From NCBI RefSeq assembly GCF_000815225.1, contig NZ_CP010427.1, positions 744,001 through 808,000 of the forward strand: 64,000 nt of DNA, in the 5' to 3' direction. The position numbers and the translations under genes are program-made. Below the pieces are notes generated by a model that saw only the letters and a list, made by a program, of their open reading frames with translations, searched no databases and was not told the origin of the DNA. This document shows, one piece after another, positions 61,459-64,000 of the stretch. The stretch is from Allofrancisella guangzhouensis (GTDB lineage: Bacteria > Pseudomonadota > Gammaproteobacteria > Francisellales > Francisellaceae). Numbering within the stretch: position 1 is the stretch's first letter; every line of letters starts with the position of its first letter.

Positions 61459-62778
61459 ATGCACGTAACTGTTGAAAAGAAAGAAGGAATTAATTGTTCA
61501 TTACTTATAGAAGTACCAGCTAATGAAATTGATAATATGGTAGCTCAAAAAATATCACAAACTGCTAAATCAATAAAACTAGATGGTTTTAGACCTGGTA
61601 AAGTTCCAGTAAGTTTAGTAAAAAATAAATATGGTGAACAAATCCGTTTTGAGGTTATATCAGACTTAATACCTAAAAAATACACAAAAGCTATACAAGA
61701 TGAAAAACTTGAAGTTGCTGGTGTAGAAGTTGATTTAAAAGAAAATAAAGAGGGTCAAAATCTTAAGTTTGTAGTTAATCTTGAGCTATTTCCAGAAGTT
61801 GAAGTAAATGGTTATGAAAAGATAGAAGTTCAAAAACCAATAGTTGAACTAAGCGATAAAGAAGTTAAGCAAATGATAGAAAATCTTAGAAAGCAGCTTG
61901 CTACTTATTCTGAGGTTGATAGAGTTGTGAAAACAGACGATAAAGTTACTATAGATTTTGTTGGTAAAAAAGATGGTGAAGTTTTTGAGGGCGGTTCAGC
62001 TAATGATACAGACGTGATTATTGGTTCAGGACAGATGATTCCAGGTTTTGAGGATGGTATTGTTGGTATGCAAAAGGATGAGCAAAAAACTATTACAGTT
62101 ATTTTTCCAAAAGACTACAAAAATGAAGACCTTGCAGGTAAAGAAGCTCAATTTGATATAACACTTAAAAAAATTCAGCAACCAGAATTACCTGAAATAA
62201 ATGAAGAATTTATTGAAAAATTTGGAGTGAAAGGCGGGGTTGATAATTTTGAAGCAGAAATCAAAGAAAATATGCAACGTGAGCTTAAGTTTATAATCCA
62301 AAGGAAGGTTAAAGAACAAGTTTTCAAAGGCTTAAGAGAGATAGTTGAATTTGATGTACCAAAAGCTTTAATTAAAAGAGAAATTGATGCTGCTAAACAA
62401 AATCTGCTAAATAGTATGGGTGGAGCAAAAAGCAATTTTGATATTAACCAGTTACCAGATAATTTATTTGAAGCAAACGCTAAACAAAAAGTAAAAACAA
62501 GTTTGATACTTGATAGTATAATTAAAACTCAAAGCTTTGAAGTTGATGATAAGGATGTTGACAGTTTATTAGACGAGATGGTTCAAGCATATGAAGAACC
62601 AGAAAAAACTAAGAGTCAAATTAAGAAAAACTCAAGAGAAATGAATAATTTAAGAGCCTTAGTAATAGAAAATAAACTAACAGATTGGGTTTTACAACAA
62701 GCTAAAGTTAGCGATAAAAAAGAAGATTTCTTTGAGATTATTAAAGAAAATATGCAAGCACAACGAGCTGGGTTTTAA
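61459..62778 (+). CDS. tig: Trigger factor
   Basis: 439 aa ribosome-bound chaperone. The ribosome-binding signature appears as GFRPGKVP (residues 41-48). The FKBP-type prolyl isomerase domain is at about 155-240 ([33 protein letters not shown]). The helical C-terminal arms follow. Heads the conserved tig-clpP-clpX cluster. Confidence 0.96.
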   Translation: MHVTVEKKEGINCSLLIEVPANEIDNMVAQKISQTAKSIKLDGFRPGKVPVSLVKNKYGEQIRFEVISDLIPKKYTKAIQDEKLEVAGVEVDLKENKEGQNLKFVVNLELFPEVEVNGYEKIEVQKPIVELSDKEVKQMIENLRKQLATYSEVDRVVKTDDKVTIDFVGKKDGEVFEGGSANDTDVIIGSGQMIPGFEDGIVGMQKDEQKTITVIFPKDYKNEDLAGKEAQFDITLKKIQQPELPEINEEFIEKFGVKGGVDNFEAEIKENMQRELKFIIQRKVKEQVFKGLREIVEFDVPKALIKREIDAAKQNLLNSMGGAKSNFDINQLPDNLFEANAKQKVKTSLILDSIIKTQSFEVDDKDVDSLLDEMVQAYEEPEKTKSQIKKNSREMNNLRALVIENKLTDWVLQQAKVSDKKEDFFEIIKENMQAQRAGF

Positions 62779-62810
62779 ATTAAAATCTGGATTAAAGAGG
62801 TTTTTTATAA

Positions 62811-63416
62811 ATGATAACTAATAATTTAGTACCTACTGTTATAGAAAAAAGTGCAAATGGCGAGCGTGCTTTTGATATTTATTCAAGACTTTTAAAAGAA
62901 CGAATAGTTTTTTTAAATGGAGAGGTAAATGATCAATCAGCAAACTTAGTTATTGCACAATTACTGTTTTTAGAATCAGAAGATCCAGAAAAAGATATTT
63001 ATTTTTATATTAATTCACCTGGTGGTATGGTTACAGCGGGTATGGGTGTGTATGATACGATGCAATTTATAAAGCCAGATGTCAACACTATTTGTATAGG
63101 ACTTGCTGCTAGTATGGGGTCTCTTTTATTAGCAGGTGGAGCAAAAGGTAAAAGATATAGCTTACCTAGTTCACAAATAATGATTCATCAGCCATTAGGT
63201 GGTTTTAGAGGGCAAGCATCTGATATAGAGATTCATGCTAAAAATATTTTACGAATTAAAGAAAGATTAAATGATATTTTGGCTTACCACACGGGTCAAG
63301 ATATTGAAACTATAGTAAAAGATACAGATAGAGATAAATTTATGATGGCAGAAGAAGCAAAAGAATATGGTTTAATAGACCATGTTATTCAGTCACGTGA
63401 AGCAATAAAAAAGTAA
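62811..63416 (+). CDS. clpP: ATP-dependent Clp protease proteolytic subunit
   Basis: 201 aa serine peptidase of the ClpXP/ClpAP machine. Catalytic Ser in [14 protein letters not shown], His in [14 protein letters not shown], Asp in the DTDRDKFM region. [10 protein letters not shown]-like [16 protein letters not shown] at the N-terminus and [13 protein letters not shown] are also typical. 32 bases after tig. Confidence 0.97.
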   Translation: MITNNLVPTVIEKSANGERAFDIYSRLLKERIVFLNGEVNDQSANLVIAQLLFLESEDPEKDIYFYINSPGGMVTAGMGVYDTMQFIKPDVNTICIGLAASMGSLLLAGGAKGKRYSLPSSQIMIHQPLGGFRGQASDIEIHAKNILRIKERLNDILAYHTGQDIETIVKDTDRDKFMMAEEAKEYGLIDHVIQSREAIKK

Positions 63417-63444
63417 ATCAATTAAAGGAATCTAGTTAATAAAG

Positions 63445-64000
63445 ATGTCTAAAATTCTATATTGTTCTTTCTGCGGGAAGTCACAGCAAGAAGTAAAAAA
63501 TATTATAGCTGGTAGAGAAGGTAATATTTGTAATGAGTGTATTGATAAATGTGTAAGTAAAATTCATAGTGGCAATAACGCTACTGGAGTTGAAGATATA
63601 AGTTTTGAAAAACTGCCTAAACCATTAGAAATTAAAAAATATTTAGATGATTATATAATTGGGCAAGATAAAGCTAAAAAAGTTTTATCTGTGGCAGTTT
63701 ATAACCATTATAAAAGAATTACATCTAAAATACTAAATGAAGATGATACTGAGCTTAAAAAAAGTAATGTTCTTTTGATAGGACCAACTGGTTCTGGTAA
63801 AACGTTATTTGCCCAAACTTTAGCTAAACTACTTAATGTTCCATTTGCTATTGCAGATGCTACAACTCTTACAGAGGCTGGGTATGTAGGTGATGATGTT
63901 GAAAATATAATAGTTAGATTATTACAGAACGCTGATTTTGATGTTGCTAAAGCACAAAAAGGTATTATTTATATAGATGAAATTGACAAAATTGCTCGTA
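63445..64000 (+). CDS. clpX: ATP-dependent Clp protease ATP-binding subunit ClpX, 5' part
   Basis: The gene starts at the ATG at 63445 and runs off the window. The N-terminal zinc-binding domain has CSFCGKS and CNECIDKC (four cysteines). Then come [20 protein letters not shown], Walker A GPTGSGKT and Walker [13 protein letters not shown]. It unfolds substrates for ClpP. AAGGA lies 15 bases before the ATG, rather far. Confidence 0.97.
   Translation, partial: MSKILYCSFCGKSQQEVKNIIAGREGNICNECIDKCVSKIHSGNNATGVEDISFEKLPKPLEIKKYLDDYIIGQDKAKKVLSVAVYNHYKRITSKILNEDDTELKKSNVLLIGPTGSGKTLFAQTLAKLLNVPFAIADATTLTEAGYVGDDVENIIVRLLQNADFDVAKAQKGIIYIDEIDKIAR

Overview
The window is a strongly AT-rich gammaproteobacterial chromosome segment that looks like Francisella or its close relative Allofrancisella. 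The 16S rRNA gene, the fused methionine permease/binding protein (metIQ), the cyanophycin-synthetase-type ligases, the type IV pilus genes and the large modular chitinases all fit that group. I could not run a 16S comparison, so the genus is an inference.

Layout. 1-6.1 kb: the end of rlmD, two tandel-arranged pnuC-type vitamin transporter genes, an MFS transporter, then eno-ftsB-ispD. 6.1-9.6 kb: a minus-strand threonine catabolism operon (kbl, tdh, amino-acid permease). 9.8-15.2 kb: two large secreted GH18 chitinases transcribed divergently from a shared 369-bp control region. 15.5-20.4 kb: a complete rRNA operon (16S, tRNA-Ile, tRNA-Ala, 23S, 5S) with a good promoter. 20.6-30.2 kb: an orphan 578-aa protein, rsmB-suhB, a YeiH-type transporter, a TsgA-like MFS protein and two adjacent orphan genes. 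30.4-33.4 kb: pilB-pilC. 33.6-41.5 kb: a glycerophosphodiesterase, a CinA-like protein, two cyanophycin-synthetase-type ligases and another orphan gene. 41.5-46 kb: ispF, a double rhodanese, metIQ-metN and plsY. 46-47.5 kb: a frameshifted secreted subtilisin. 47.7-55.2 kb: tgt, then a decayed gene carrying an IS30-family element, then yajC-secD-secF. 55.2-64 kb: an SH3/coiled-coil exported protein, rpoH, aroA, a methyltransferase-like gene, rnhA, ansA, a carbonic anhydrase, and tig-clpP-clpX (clpX cut by the window end).

The most interesting content is a set of large orphan proteins that sit singly or in pairs between housekeeping genes. Three carry catalytic-type signatures I could read by eye. 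One has a Fic-like motif (29111..30151). One has a clan CD caspase-like His/Cys pair (27467..29059) and lies directly downstream of the Fic-like gene. One has the agmatine deiminase / protein-arginine-deiminase (pentein) residue set (39950..41467). Two more, an intact 578-aa protein (20602..22338) and a 572-aa protein broken by a poly-A frameshift and an IS30 insertion (48870..51577), appear to be distant paralogues. Together they look like a dispersed repertoire of host- or competitor-directed enzymes. Delivery and targets are unknown, and no secretion signal is visible in them.

Functional links: the chitinases and the broken subtilisin are Sec-exported, the window carries the pilus ATPase and platform protein, and work on Francisella novicida (recalled, not checked) has linked type IV pilus components to release of chitinases. 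The tgt-yajC-secDF order familiar from E. coli is interrupted here only by the decayed orphan gene and its insertion sequence.
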